A DNA stretch of 55,316 nucleotides from Chloroflexota bacterium (GCA_005880615.1 VBID01000118.1:1-55316), one strand, 5' to 3'. Shown: positions 8,124 to 16,399, counted from the first letter of the stretch. Made by a program: numbers and translations. The notes: generated from the sequence alone by a model not told the origin.

Positions 8124-9574
8124 CAGTTCAGCACCGCAAACGGTCGCAAGCGGGCGACCGGCCGGACGAGGTCGTTCCTGACCAAGATGGCGAGCGCCGC
8201 ATCGACGCCGCGGTCGTCGAGGTGCCGGACGGTCTCCGGCTCGGCGTGGGCGTAGTCGTACCGAACCGTGGTGTGGCCGCTCGGGTCGAGGCCGGACAGG
8301 CCGCGCTGGGCAAACTGCGTGATCGTGCTCCCCGCCCCATGGCAGGCGGAGTGCAGGCTCCGGGCCGAGCCCTCGGCAGCGACACACAAATAGGAAGAGG
8401 TGCGATGCGACCCGGGAAGCAGCACCGGCTGGCCGGTGTCAGCGAACACCGGATGGCCGACCATCTTCGATGCGGGGAAGGCGCGGCACGAGTTGTGGCG
8501 ATGGACAACCGCCGGCGCTCCTCGGACCTCCTCCTCGTAAATCGAGTTATGAGGCGAGTCCACGACCAGCTGAGGGCCATCGCCGCCGAAAGCCTCCCGC
8601 GCCAGTGCGCCCAGGCTGGCATAGGTGGCGAGCCGGAAGGCAAAGCCATAGTTCATGGCGGCGGCGTTGGCCAGCATCAGGCGGCGGCCCTCGTCGCCGT
8701 TGATTGGCACCGCCGGGCAGTCACGCGAGAAATAGAGAGAGAAACGCTGCCGCAGCTCGGCCAGGGAACGGGCCGACGCCAGGTGGTAGATGGGACGCTG
8801 AGTCGCTCGCACCAGCTGCAGGGCCAGGGATGAGTGCTTGCGGCGGCCAAACAGCGCCCCCAGCTCTCCCGTCAGGGCCCCGCCGCCCGCGTGGTACTGG
8901 AGGGTCACCTGGCCCTGGTGCACGCCCAGCCGGCTGGCCACTACCGGGTCGAGGATCTCCTCCACCTCTTGCAGCTCGACGAAGTGGTTGCTGGGTCCGA
9001 CCGTCCCGAAACGCAGCCGGGCGAGCTGAACCACCAGCCACGGCAGCTCCCGACGCAGGCGCTGCGCGCCTCCGTACGGCTCCAGGTCGAGCCGGCTCTG
9101 GGCTTCCACCCGGTCCAGTTCGGCAGGGTCGATCCCGCAGCGATCCACGGCGAACCAGCCGCCCTCTTCCGCGCAACGGAGGACGTCCCTCCCTGTCAAC
9201 TCGAGGCGGTGCCTGGGTGGGAAGGGATACCGCGTTTTGACCCGCTGGTAGAAGGTGGCAATCGCCGCGCCGCTCGGCCGCTCCATGGGAAGCGCGATCA
9301 GCGCCATGCCGCAGTTCAAGGAGGCGCTGGTCAGGGTGGGCCGGATGGTCTCGCGGGTGGCGACCGCGATGCTGGAGGGCATCTCCATGTTGGACTTGTG
9401 GTGGAAGTCGGGCAGCACCACGGGAGGCGCAGCCAGGTCGGCGTCCCGGACGCCACGCTCCAGCACCGCGATGGTCGCCAGGTCGGCGGGCGATTCCGGA
9501 CTGTCGAACACTCTCGCCGAGGTGGACAGCGCCTGCCCTTCGTCGCCGGCGGCGATGATGTCGACCCCGATCAT
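8123..9574 (-). CDS. RtcB-like protein (RNA ligase fold) inside a polysaccharide operon
   Basis: 483 residues. The RtcB landmarks occur in order: PDFHHKSNMEMPSS (the 'DxHxGxGxPiG' region), LNCGM (Cys88), NHFVELQ (His197), LQYHAGG (His228), ANAAAMNYGFAFR, VDSPHNS (His342), HRHNSCRAF (His358, at the guanylylated-His position), LPGSHRTSSY and CHGAG. Classical RtcB joins 2',3'-cyclic phosphate or 3'-phosphate RNA ends to 5'-OH ends with GTP and Mn2+. Here the metal-binding Asp before NCG is Ser, and the HSGSRGLG loop is lost (HAGGGAL). The ATG at 9574 overlaps the HprK-like stop (ATGA). Membership of the superfamily looks clear to me; RNA ligase activity is doubtful, and a divergent nucleotidyl-transfer role is possible. 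Confidence 0.82.
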   Translation of the reverse strand: MIGVDIIAAGDEGQALSTSARVFDSPESPADLATIAVLERGVRDADLAAPPVVLPDFHHKSNMEMPSSIAVATRETIRPTLTSASLNCGMALIALPMERPSGAAIATFYQRVKTRYPFPPRHRLELTGRDVLRCAEEGGWFAVDRCGIDPAELDRVEAQSRLDLEPYGGAQRLRRELPWLVVQLARLRFGTVGPSNHFVELQEVEEILDPVVASRLGVHQGQVTLQYHAGGGALTGELGALFGRRKHSSLALQLVRATQRPIYHLASARSLAELRQRFSLYFSRDCPAVPINGDEGRRLMLANAAAMNYGFAFRLATYASLGALAREAFGGDGPQLVVDSPHNSIYEEEVRGAPAVVHRHNSCRAFPASKMVGHPVFADTGQPVLLPGSHRTSSYLCVAAEGSARSLHSACHGAGSTITQFAQRGLSGLDPSGHTTVRYDYAHAEPETVRHLDDRGVDAALAILVRNDLVRPVARLRPFAVLN

Positions 9575-10551
9575 GCGATCGACTCCAGCCGTTGAAGCAG
9601 ATCGGCCAACGAGGCGCGCGGCCGGCGGCCGAGGACAAGCTCGAAGCACGGGAGCCGGTTGGCGAACTGGGCGGCGACCTCGGCGACTGGCGGATGGGCG
9701 GGACCGGCCCCGGTGGCCGACGCCAGGGTGGCCGCCAAGGACCAGTACCGCCGCAGCTCGCCGGCCATGTAGGTCCCGGTCACGAGCGATCGGGTGGCCG
9801 TGGTAGAGTCGCAAGACCGCACGAAGGGGAGCTCCTGCAGTCCGCGGCGCACCACGACCACCCGGTCGGGAACGAGACACGGAAGCCTGCCGCGCATCCG
9901 CACCTCGTGCCGCCCGTGAGTGGTCGGGCGGCCGATCGCATGCTCGAGACGCAGGGGCTCGACCACGCCCCACACCGAAGTGCCGTCGGCGACGCCCAGG
10001 TTGTCGCACGTCGCCCGGCCCCCCGCGCGCAGCTCGTGGCTGACCAGAGTCGACTTGCCGACGCCGCTGGGGCCCGCGAGCAGGGGCCGAGCCGCGCCGG
10101 CGATGCACGCCGAGACATGCAATGGAGCGAGCCCGCTGACGCCAGCCCACCAGAGCGCGGGGTACTGGAGCAGGACTGCACGCACCAGCAACCGAAAACG
10201 AGTGGGGAGCGCCCAGGCCGCCGCCCGGCTCCGGAGCGGCGGCCGCCAGCGAAACCTGAACGTCACCTGGCCAGGCCGGGGAGCGACATGGAGGTCGAAT
10301 CCGGACGTGCACACGTCGTGCAGGATCGCCTCCCCCTCCCGCTGCCACGCCCCCCGCGTCAGGACATCGAAGCCTCGGAGATCAAAGGCGTCCCGAACGC
10401 CTTCGATGCGCACCACGACCGATGGCATGGCGCCGGGTGACGCCACGCGGAGCTCGCCCTGGGCCGCTTCTTCGATCAGCCGGGAGACCCATGGCAGCGC
10501 CGATACGACCTCGATCAGCTGACCGCCAGACTCCACCAGCTGGCGCGTCAT
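9571..10551 (-). CDS. HPr-kinase-like (HprK-related) P-loop protein
   Basis: 326 residues. The Walker A motif AGPSGVGKST (159-168) sits in the context 'PLHVSACIAGAARPLLAGPSG', the arrangement seen in HprK/PEP-carboxykinase-like 'HprK-related' proteins. In these a kinase core follows an unrelated N-terminal domain (here about 1-140). True HprK phosphorylates a Ser of HPr; no HPr or PTS gene is visible here, so the target must be something else, perhaps a small molecule or a protein partner in this operon. The start ATG 10551 overlaps the stop of the GT4 gene (ATGA); the 21 codons upstream are shadow. Its stop overlaps the RtcB-like start. Confidence 0.8.
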   Translation of the reverse strand: MTRQLVESGGQLIEVVSALPWVSRLIEEAAQGELRVASPGAMPSVVVRIEGVRDAFDLRGFDVLTRGAWQREGEAILHDVCTSGFDLHVAPRPGQVTFRFRWRPPLRSRAAAWALPTRFRLLVRAVLLQYPALWWAGVSGLAPLHVSACIAGAARPLLAGPSGVGKSTLVSHELRAGGRATCDNLGVADGTSVWGVVEPLRLEHAIGRPTTHGRHEVRMRGRLPCLVPDRVVVVRRGLQELPFVRSCDSTTATRSLVTGTYMAGELRRYWSLAATLASATGAGPAHPPVAEVAAQFANRLPCFELVLGRRPRASLADLLQRLESIA

Positions 10552-11771
10552 TCTCCGCCTCGGATGGCGCCCAGCCCGGCGGCCGGCACTCGCGCCACGG
10601 CGGGAAGCGCCCACGCGGACCGCGGCCGGGCCATGGCCAGCGCCTGCTCGTAGGTGTCGGCAAGGTCACGACCGAGCTCTTGGGCATTGAACCGGTCGCC
10701 CACATGCTGCCGGGCCGCCAGGGCCATGGCGTGCGCGCGGGCCGGATGATCCAGGAGGTAGCCGATGGCGCGCGCCAGCGCGGCCGGGGCGCGGGGCGGG
10801 ACCAGCAACCCAGTCTTCCCCGGGACGACCACTTCGGGAACGGCATTGACGGTCGTGGCTACCACCGGGATGCCGGTCACCATCGCCTCGACCAGGGCGC
10901 AGGGAAGACCCTCGTAGAGGCTTGCCATGGCGAACACGTCCAGACCGGGGAGGAGCCAGGCCACATCGTCGCGCTCGCCCAGCAGCTGGAACCGGTTTGC
11001 CAGGCCGAGGCGGTCCACCATCTCCTGCACGCGCGCGCGCAGGGGCCCATCGCCGATCCAGACCGCGCGGACATCGGGCCGCAGGCTGGCGATGGCCGCC
11101 ACCAGGTCCTCCGGGCTCTTCTGCGAGTCGAGCCGGCCGACCGTCCCCACCAGGAGACAGTCCGGCGGCACCCGCAACAGTCGCCGGGCCGCCTGGCGGC
11201 TCTCGGCGGAGACCGGGATGGTGTGTGCGTCGATGGCGCTGCTGATGGCGCGCACCCGGTCCGGTGGGGCGATCCCGAGCCGGATCGCCTCCGCCGCCAC
11301 CGAGGCGCCGACCGCCAAGAAGGCATCCGTGATCCGTCCCAACCGGCGCTCGGCGTTGATGTACGCAGCTCGCCGTGGCCACGATTGGAAGGCATGGAAC
11401 GGAAAGCCGTGGAACGTGTGAACGATGGCCGGCACCCCGGCCTGCCACGCCGCCAGCCGGCCCAGGGCTCCGGCCTTGGAGCTGTGCGTGTGCACGAGAT
11501 CGAACCGGCGGTCGGCCAGCAAGCGGGTCAACTCGCGCAACCCCTGCCAGTCCTGCAACGGGTTCAACTCCGGGCGCATGTGCTCGAGCCGGACCACCTC
11601 GAAGCCGGCCCGCTCCGCTTGCACCAGCAAGCCGCCGCCGGCGGCCGACAGGATGGTTACGGCGTACCGCTGCGGGTCGATCGCCAGCGCCCCTCGGTAG
11701 GCCACGCCTCCCGCCCCCGCGATAAAGCGGGTGATGACCTGAGCCACCCGCAGCCGGCCGCCGGCGGTCAT
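10548..11771 (-). CDS. Glycosyltransferase family 4 (GT-B fold)
   Basis: 407 residues. An N-terminal Rossmann half with RVAQVITRFIAGAGGV and VHTHSSKAGALGRLAA is followed by a C-terminal donor-binding half with VGTVGRLDSQKSPEDLV, LLGERDDVAWLLPGLDVF and the E-x7-E motif in YEGLPCALVEAM. These are classical GT4 features. It should add a sugar from a nucleotide donor to the lipid-linked intermediate at the inner membrane face. The start ATG 11771 overlaps the stop of a hidden 58-residue gene (ATGA); a much longer in-frame extension (to 12239) is shadow of the CapD gene. Confidence 0.92.
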   Translation of the reverse strand: MTAGGRLRVAQVITRFIAGAGGVAYRGALAIDPQRYAVTILSAAGGGLLVQAERAGFEVVRLEHMRPELNPLQDWQGLRELTRLLADRRFDLVHTHSSKAGALGRLAAWQAGVPAIVHTFHGFPFHAFQSWPRRAAYINAERRLGRITDAFLAVGASVAAEAIRLGIAPPDRVRAISSAIDAHTIPVSAESRQAARRLLRVPPDCLLVGTVGRLDSQKSPEDLVAAIASLRPDVRAVWIGDGPLRARVQEMVDRLGLANRFQLLGERDDVAWLLPGLDVFAMASLYEGLPCALVEAMVTGIPVVATTVNAVPEVVVPGKTGLLVPPRAPAALARAIGYLLDHPARAHAMALAARQHVGDRFNAQELGRDLADTYEQALAMARPRSAWALPAVARVPAAGLGAIRGGE

Positions 11772-11944
11772 CGCGGCGTCCCGAAAAAGCCGGCCACCAG
11801 GAGCCACAGGATCATGAGGCCCGTCGCCGCCCAGATGGCCGCGCCGGTCACCCAGCGGACCAGGTGCCGGCGTCGGCGCCGGATGATTCGCAGTCGCCGT
11901 TCCAGCGGGAGGTCGCCTCCGAGACCGCCCGGGATGGCGCGCAT
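11768..11944 (-). CDS. Small single-pass membrane protein, 58 residues
   Basis: This is an ORF of 58 codons fitting exactly between the CapD and GT4 genes. Its ATG (11944) shares the A of the CapD TGA (TGATG) and its TGA overlaps the GT4 ATG (ATGA). The product has a short N-terminus, a strongly basic stretch (RRLRIIRRRRRHLVRW) and one hydrophobic helix (about 33-53) ending in GFFGTPR. The basic-then-hydrophobic order predicts an inner membrane protein with a cytoplasmic basic face. It may anchor or dock the neighbouring cytoplasmic enzymes. Without it there would be a 172-bp hole in an otherwise gap-free operon, which supports its reality. Confidence 0.75.
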   Translation of the reverse strand: MRAIPGGLGGDLPLERRLRIIRRRRRHLVRWVTGAAIWAATGLMILWLLVAGFFGTPR

Positions 11945-13440
11945 CAGAAGCCGTCCGGGTACGGCGCGTCCAGCACGACCGGCTCATCGGCGGGCGGGGC
12001 CGTGTACTCAGGCAGGATGGTTGAAAGACAGGACAGGACGGCGTCGCGCCGGTTGGCCTGGGCGGCCACAAACAGGTCCTCCAGGCGAAACTCAAAATCG
12101 TCGGCCAGCGGCCGCGACCGCGTCGCCCAGATCTTCGGGTGGTCGGTGGCGAACCGCTCCTCGCGTTCGCTGAAGAGGGCCTCGTTGAGTTTTTCGCCTC
12201 GCCGCAGGCCGGTGAAACGGATCCGCACGTCCTGTTCACCGAAGTGGACCTGCTCGGCGTAGTTCCGGACCAGGTCTACGATGCGGACGGGCTCACCCAT
12301 GTCGAGCACGAACGTCTCGCCCGACTCGGCCATGCTGGCCGCCTCGATCACGAGCCCGACCGCTTCCTCGACGGTCATGAAGAAGCGGGTGACCTCCGGG
12401 TGCGTCACTGTGACCTCGTCGCCGTTCTCCATCTGCTCCGAGAGGATGGACAGGAACGACCCGCGGCTGCCGAGGACGTTGCCAAAGCGGACGGAGGCGA
12501 ACCGGGTCGGCCTGCTGCGGTGCGCCTGCACGATCATCTCCGCCAGCCGCTTGGTGGCGCCCAGGATGGAGGTGGGATCGGCGGCCTTGTCGGTGGAGAT
12601 CAAGATGAATCGCTCGGCACCGGTCCGATCAGCCGCCTCCACCAGGGTTTTGGTGCCGAGCACGTTGGACTTCACGCCCTCGCACGGGTTGTGCTCCAGC
12701 AATGGAAGGTGCTTGTGGGCCGCGGCGTGGAAGACGACCTGCGGATGGAGATCCTCGAAGAGCTGGTCGATGCGCTCTCGATCTCGTATGTCGGCCATGA
12801 TGAGATCGTCGGTGTCGAGCAGCGCCTCGCCATGCAGCTGCATCTGCAGCCGGTGCAGGTTCGACTCGTCGTGGTCCAGCATGTAGAGGGCAGACGGGTC
12901 GAAGCCATTGATCTGCCGGCAGAGCTCGCTGCCGATCGACCCTCCGGCGCCGGTGACCAGGACCCGTTTGCCTTCGACGACCTCCCGCGAGTTCATGCGC
13001 ATGACGTGCACCTCCTCGCGGCCCAGCAGGCGGTCAACCCGCAACCGGCGCAGGTCGCTGACGCGCGCGTCCCGCTCGAGCGCGGCCACAAAGGACGGGA
13101 GGTAACGGACGGCCACCCCGGCGGCCGATGCGGCTTCCGCGAGTAGCCGGATGCGGGCGGCGGGCAGCGACGGAATGGCGACGATCACGACGTCCACGCC
13201 GTGCTCCACCGCGATTCGGCGCAGGTCGCTGATTCGGCCCAGGACCGGGAGGCCAAGGGCCGGGCCCTTGGCCGGGTTGTCATCCAGGAAGCCGATGGGA
13301 CGGATGCCGAACTCCGGCATCCGACGAAGATCCCGAGCCATGGTGCGTCCCGCCTGACCGGCCCCGACGATAAGGCAGCGCCAGCCCGCGGGCGCCGACG
13401 CGGGAGCTTGCGGGGTGAGTCTCTCGGAGAGGCGGCTCAC
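11944..13440 (-). CDS. CapD/FlaA1-type nucleotide-sugar 4,6-dehydratase, soluble form
   Basis: 498 residues. A CoA-binding-like Rossmann domain (VGAGQAG at 25-31) is followed by the extended SDR domain (GAGGSIGSE at 164-172; STDKA at 282-286; GATKR at 294-298; HPEVTRFFMT further on). The long forms (WbpM, CapD) carry N-terminal membrane helices; these are absent here, so this one appears soluble. The family makes UDP-4-keto-6-deoxy sugars from UDP-GlcNAc. The next upstream gene is a DegT aminotransferase, giving the usual dehydratase/aminotransferase pair for a 4-amino-4,6-dideoxy sugar. The residue before GATKR is Leu, where Met is usual in long forms. The ATG overlaps the aminotransferase stop (ATGA). 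Confidence 0.92.
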   Translation of the reverse strand: MSRLSERLTPQAPASAPAGWRCLIVGAGQAGRTMARDLRRMPEFGIRPIGFLDDNPAKGPALGLPVLGRISDLRRIAVEHGVDVVIVAIPSLPAARIRLLAEAASAAGVAVRYLPSFVAALERDARVSDLRRLRVDRLLGREEVHVMRMNSREVVEGKRVLVTGAGGSIGSELCRQINGFDPSALYMLDHDESNLHRLQMQLHGEALLDTDDLIMADIRDRERIDQLFEDLHPQVVFHAAAHKHLPLLEHNPCEGVKSNVLGTKTLVEAADRTGAERFILISTDKAADPTSILGATKRLAEMIVQAHRSRPTRFASVRFGNVLGSRGSFLSILSEQMENGDEVTVTHPEVTRFFMTVEEAVGLVIEAASMAESGETFVLDMGEPVRIVDLVRNYAEQVHFGEQDVRIRFTGLRRGEKLNEALFSEREERFATDHPKIWATRSRPLADDFEFRLEDLFVAAQANRRDAVLSCLSTILPEYTAPPADEPVVLDAPYPDGF

Positions 13441-14666
13441 AGGATCGCGCTCCGCGATTCGCGGCGCTCCCCGCGCCCTGCCGGTGATAGATTCGCCAGC
13501 TCAGCGATCACCTGGCAGACCCGCTCCATGCTGGCATCCGAGAGCGCCGGGTACAGGGGCAGCGACACGATCTCTTCGAAGACGGAGTCCGCGGCCGGAA
13601 AGTGGCCGATGATGTCGCTGCCCAGCACTCGACGGAAATACGGCTGTTGATGCACGGGGATGAAGTGCACCGAGCAGTGGATGCCGCGCTCCGCCAGGTT
13701 GCGAATGAACTGGTCGCGGGCCATGCCAAACGCTGGCTTGACCTTGATCACGTACAGGTGCCAGGCGTGCAGGCCATGCGCCGGCCACGACGGTGTCTGG
13801 AGTCCGGGTTTGTCGGCCAGACGGTAGTCGTACCGGCGGGCGAGGTCGACCCGCCGCTCCTGCCAGCGCGGCAGGTGCTGCAGCTGGGCACGGCCGATGG
13901 CCGCTTGAACGTCGGACATGTTGGCTTTCAGCCCTGGCACGTCCACGCTGTAGCGCCAGCTGGCGCCGGGCAGGTAGCGCTTCCAGGCATCCCCGCTCAT
14001 CCCATGCAACCGGGCGCGGCGGACGTAATCGGCGAACTCTGGATCGGAGGTGACGATCATCCCCCCCTCCCCGATCGCCAGGTTTTTGGTGGCATAGAAG
14101 CTGAAGCAGGTCGCAATCGAGATGGTGCCCACCGGCCGGTCGCCCGCCCGGGTGCCCAGGGCGTGGGCGGCGTCTTCGACCACGCGGTCGAGCGGCACAC
14201 CGGCCGCCGCCGCCATCTCCTCCACCGGCGCCGGGTAGCCGGCGTAGTGGAGAACGACCATCGCCTGTGCCCTGCCCGATCGCCGAACCGCCGCCGCCGT
14301 GGTGAACGCATCCGGCATCAAGGTCTCCGGGTTCACGTCCACCAGTACCGGCGTGAGCCCGGCGTGGATGATGGCGTGGATGGCGCCACAGAAGGTCATG
14401 GTGGAGGTCAGCACCCGAGCGCCCGCGGGGAGGCGGAGGGCCCGCAGCGACAGTTCGATGGCCGCTGTGCAGGATGAGACGGCAACGGCATGCTGGGCAC
14501 CAATCCAGGCCGCGAACTCCCGCTCGAACTCCGCCACCTCTGGGCCGGTCGTGACCCAGCCGGAGGCGAGGACCCGCGCCGCGGCCTCGCGCGCCTCCGG
14601 GCTGATCTCCGTGACCGCGAACGGCACGACAGTCGTCCCGGTCGCAGCCTCGACGGTGGTTGCCAC
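13437..14666 (-). CDS. DegT/DnrJ/EryC1/StrS family sugar aminotransferase
   Basis: 409 residues, PLP fold type I. SGWVTTGPEVAEFEREFA, SSCTAAIELSLRAL and FYATKNLAIGEGGM (the Lys near residue 190 forms the PLP aldimine) are the family signatures, as is the C-terminal GIHCSVHFIPVHQQPYF. It should convert the 4-keto sugar made by the adjacent CapD-type enzyme into an amino sugar for the repeat unit. The start is a GTG at 14666 whose G is the last base of the TAG of the upstream gene. Length is normal and there is no sign of damage. Confidence 0.94.
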   Translation of the reverse strand: MATTVEAATGTTVVPFAVTEISPEAREAAARVLASGWVTTGPEVAEFEREFAAWIGAQHAVAVSSCTAAIELSLRALRLPAGARVLTSTMTFCGAIHAIIHAGLTPVLVDVNPETLMPDAFTTAAAVRRSGRAQAMVVLHYAGYPAPVEEMAAAAGVPLDRVVEDAAHALGTRAGDRPVGTISIATCFSFYATKNLAIGEGGMIVTSDPEFADYVRRARLHGMSGDAWKRYLPGASWRYSVDVPGLKANMSDVQAAIGRAQLQHLPRWQERRVDLARRYDYRLADKPGLQTPSWPAHGLHAWHLYVIKVKPAFGMARDQFIRNLAERGIHCSVHFIPVHQQPYFRRVLGSDIIGHFPAADSVFEEIVSLPLYPALSDASMERVCQVIAELANLSPAGRGERRESRSAIL

Positions 14667-15190
14667 TAGGCCTCGCTCCGGTAAGCGCGGTCGCGCGTCC
14701 CGGCGAGCGCGACGATTTCCTCGCTGACTTCGGGGCGCTGCGTCATTGGATTGGCGCGGTCCGGCTGAGACCCCGGCGAGAGGCGACGGCCGAGGAACCC
14801 GCGCCGCCAGAAGGGCGCTGACCGATACGTGATAACGCCCAGCAGCGGCCAGCCGGTGATTCCGATCAGGTCAGATACCGGAACGAGGTCCGCCTTCTTG
14901 ACGGTCGATGGCGCCACCAGCACGATGCCGGCCGGACCCGAATGGCCGTTGGCCGCTGCCGGAGGCCGCATCATGAGCGGACGCACCAGCACCGACCGTG
15001 CCCCGGGAACCTCAGGGGACCCGGGCGACTCGGCATTGTTCATCAGCCGCTGGAGACGTTCCGCCACCGGCAGGAGGTCCACCGAGCGGTCCACCGCCAC
15101 CAACTCGACGGTCTGCACCTGAGCTGCCTCGGCCGCGAGACGGAGGTGCGACGCCAGCACAGCGAGGTCTAACGATTCACGGCTCATCAC
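14666..15190 (-). CDS. Hypothetical protein in the BY-kinase position after wzz
   Basis: 174 residues starting at GTG 15190 (GTGA overlap with the Wzz stop) or ATG 15187. The segment 'GIVLVAPSTVKKADLVPVSDLI' followed by 'WPLLGVITYR' resembles the late part of a CpsD/CapB tyrosine kinase ('vilVvr...t...dl...lGvvlN'). No Walker A or Walker A' motif is present, and there is no C-terminal Tyr cluster. Tyrosine autokinases normally follow the Wzz-like gene, so this may be a degenerate, non-catalytic remnant that still binds the Wzz protein. That is inference; it may equally be an unrelated small protein. Confidence 0.65.
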   Translation of the reverse strand: MMSRESLDLAVLASHLRLAAEAAQVQTVELVAVDRSVDLLPVAERLQRLMNNAESPGSPEVPGARSVLVRPLMMRPPAAANGHSGPAGIVLVAPSTVKKADLVPVSDLIGITGWPLLGVITYRSAPFWRRGFLGRRLSPGSQPDRANPMTQRPEVSEEIVALAGTRDRAYRSEA

Positions 15191-16197
15191 GCACCCTCCA
15201 GGCGGAATGGCAGTTCTCCGAGGACCGGCGCACCCAGAGCGGTCCCCAGGGCCCGCTGGCCGATCACCGTCGGCCGCACCGTTTCGAGCAGGGCAGCTAT
15301 GCCAACGCCAGCCGTGAGCCCCAGCAGGAGCCCCAGCGCCACGTAGGTCAACCGCTGCGTCGGGTCGGGGCCGACCGGCGGCGTCGCCGGGTCGATCACG
15401 GTGGGCTTTGGTGGAATGGCGCCGGCGGCCAGCAGGTTTTCGCGCTCGGCCTCGAGTGCGACTTTCTCTGTGGCCATGTCACCACGCCGGGTCCGTAGCG
15501 CACTGAGGCTGTTGGCGGTCTGCGCGGCTCGCGCCGCCGCAGCCGCGGCGTCCGCGCTCACCGCCCGGGCAGTGAAGTCGTTCGCCGGCGGAGGCGCCGC
15601 CAGCGAGGATTTCACGAGCGCCGCGACCTGCGAGTCGAGGTCGCCGATGCTCGCGTCCAGGGCCTGGATTCGGGTGTCCAGGTCGGACACCAGCTGAACC
15701 GCCTGCCCGCGGCTCGTCTCGAGCCTGGTTTCGATGAGGTCGTCGGCGATCGCGTTGGCCAGGGCTGCCGCTCGCATCGGGTCGAAATCCCTGGCCGAGA
15801 TTTGAAGGATCGCCGAGCTGCCGAGTGGCTGGAGCTTGATATCACAGGCGGCGACGGTGGCGGCGTCCCGCCGAATTCCGACTTTCGCCAGCGCAGCCGC
15901 CACGTGGGCTGGGCTGGTCACAATCGCCCGCGCCGTGGAGGCGATCGCGGCGGACTCGGCCTCCGCCTTGGGGTTCGCCGTGTCCAGCACAACCCGGGTC
16001 GTCGCTGAGTACAGTGGCGGGTCGGACGGGGTTAGACCGAATGCCCACCGCGAGCAGGAATGCACACCGTACTGCCCGATGGCCAAGCTGTGGCCCGACC
16101 GCACGGCGAGACCGATGCCCAGACCAGCCACCACCAACGCCAAGACGAGCTTCGTGTGGCCGCCCAGGATGCGTCGAAGCGCTTCATTGACTTCCAT
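15187..16197 (-). CDS. Wzz/CapA-type polysaccharide co-polymerase (chain-length determinant)
   Basis: 336 residues. It has an N-terminal membrane helix (about 15-33), a large extracytoplasmic part containing a long helical or coiled-coil stretch (about 165-255: LVSDLDTRIQALDASIGDLD and a following Ala-rich part) and a C-terminal membrane helix (about 287-310). This is the PCP topology. Proteins of this class set chain length with the polymerase. It is the first gene of the operon, preceded by a clear ribosome-binding site (GGGGAGG, 10 nt before ATG 16197) and a leader of about 108 nt. No tyrosine kinase domain is fused. Confidence 0.9.
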   Translation of the reverse strand: MEVNEALRRILGGHTKLVLALVVAGLGIGLAVRSGHSLAIGQYGVHSCSRWAFGLTPSDPPLYSATTRVVLDTANPKAEAESAAIASTARAIVTSPAHVAAALAKVGIRRDAATVAACDIKLQPLGSSAILQISARDFDPMRAAALANAIADDLIETRLETSRGQAVQLVSDLDTRIQALDASIGDLDSQVAALVKSSLAAPPPANDFTARAVSADAAAAAARAAQTANSLSALRTRRGDMATEKVALEAERENLLAAGAIPPKPTVIDPATPPVGPDPTQRLTYVALGLLLGLTAGVGIAALLETVRPTVIGQRALGTALGAPVLGELPFRLEGA

Positions 16198-16312
16198 CCG
16201 CGTCGCACCTCCCCTCTCCCCTCGGGTAATAAATCCGGCCGCACGAGGACCGCATGGCCCCAGTGGCGCAAGTCAGGATGTGAAACGTGTGGCGGCCGCC
16301 GGGGCACCGTGA

Positions 16313-16356
16313 ACGATAGGCCGACCGCGCTGACGGTCAATGGTCACAAGTGACCA
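16313..16356 (-). promoter_or_regulatory. Operator and promoter of the wzz polysaccharide operon
   Basis: Read on the minus strand, the palindrome TGGTCA-CTTG-TGACCA (16356-16341) directly abuts a -35 box TTGACC (16340-16335). After 16 nt comes a -10 box TATCGT (16318-16313). The expected start of transcription is near 16306. An operator abutting the -35 box, centred near -42, is a class II activator layout. It is one of five similar sites in the window. Confidence 0.7.
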
Positions 16357-16399
16357 TTTTTGAGTTGGGTACGACCTCGCACTGGCGAAGCCGACCGGG

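Noticed and set aside
8124-8387. N-terminal extension of the 144-residue protein
   Set aside because: It is R/P/H-rich, overlaps the RtcB-like gene, and the TGATG junction at 8121-8125 gives a better start.
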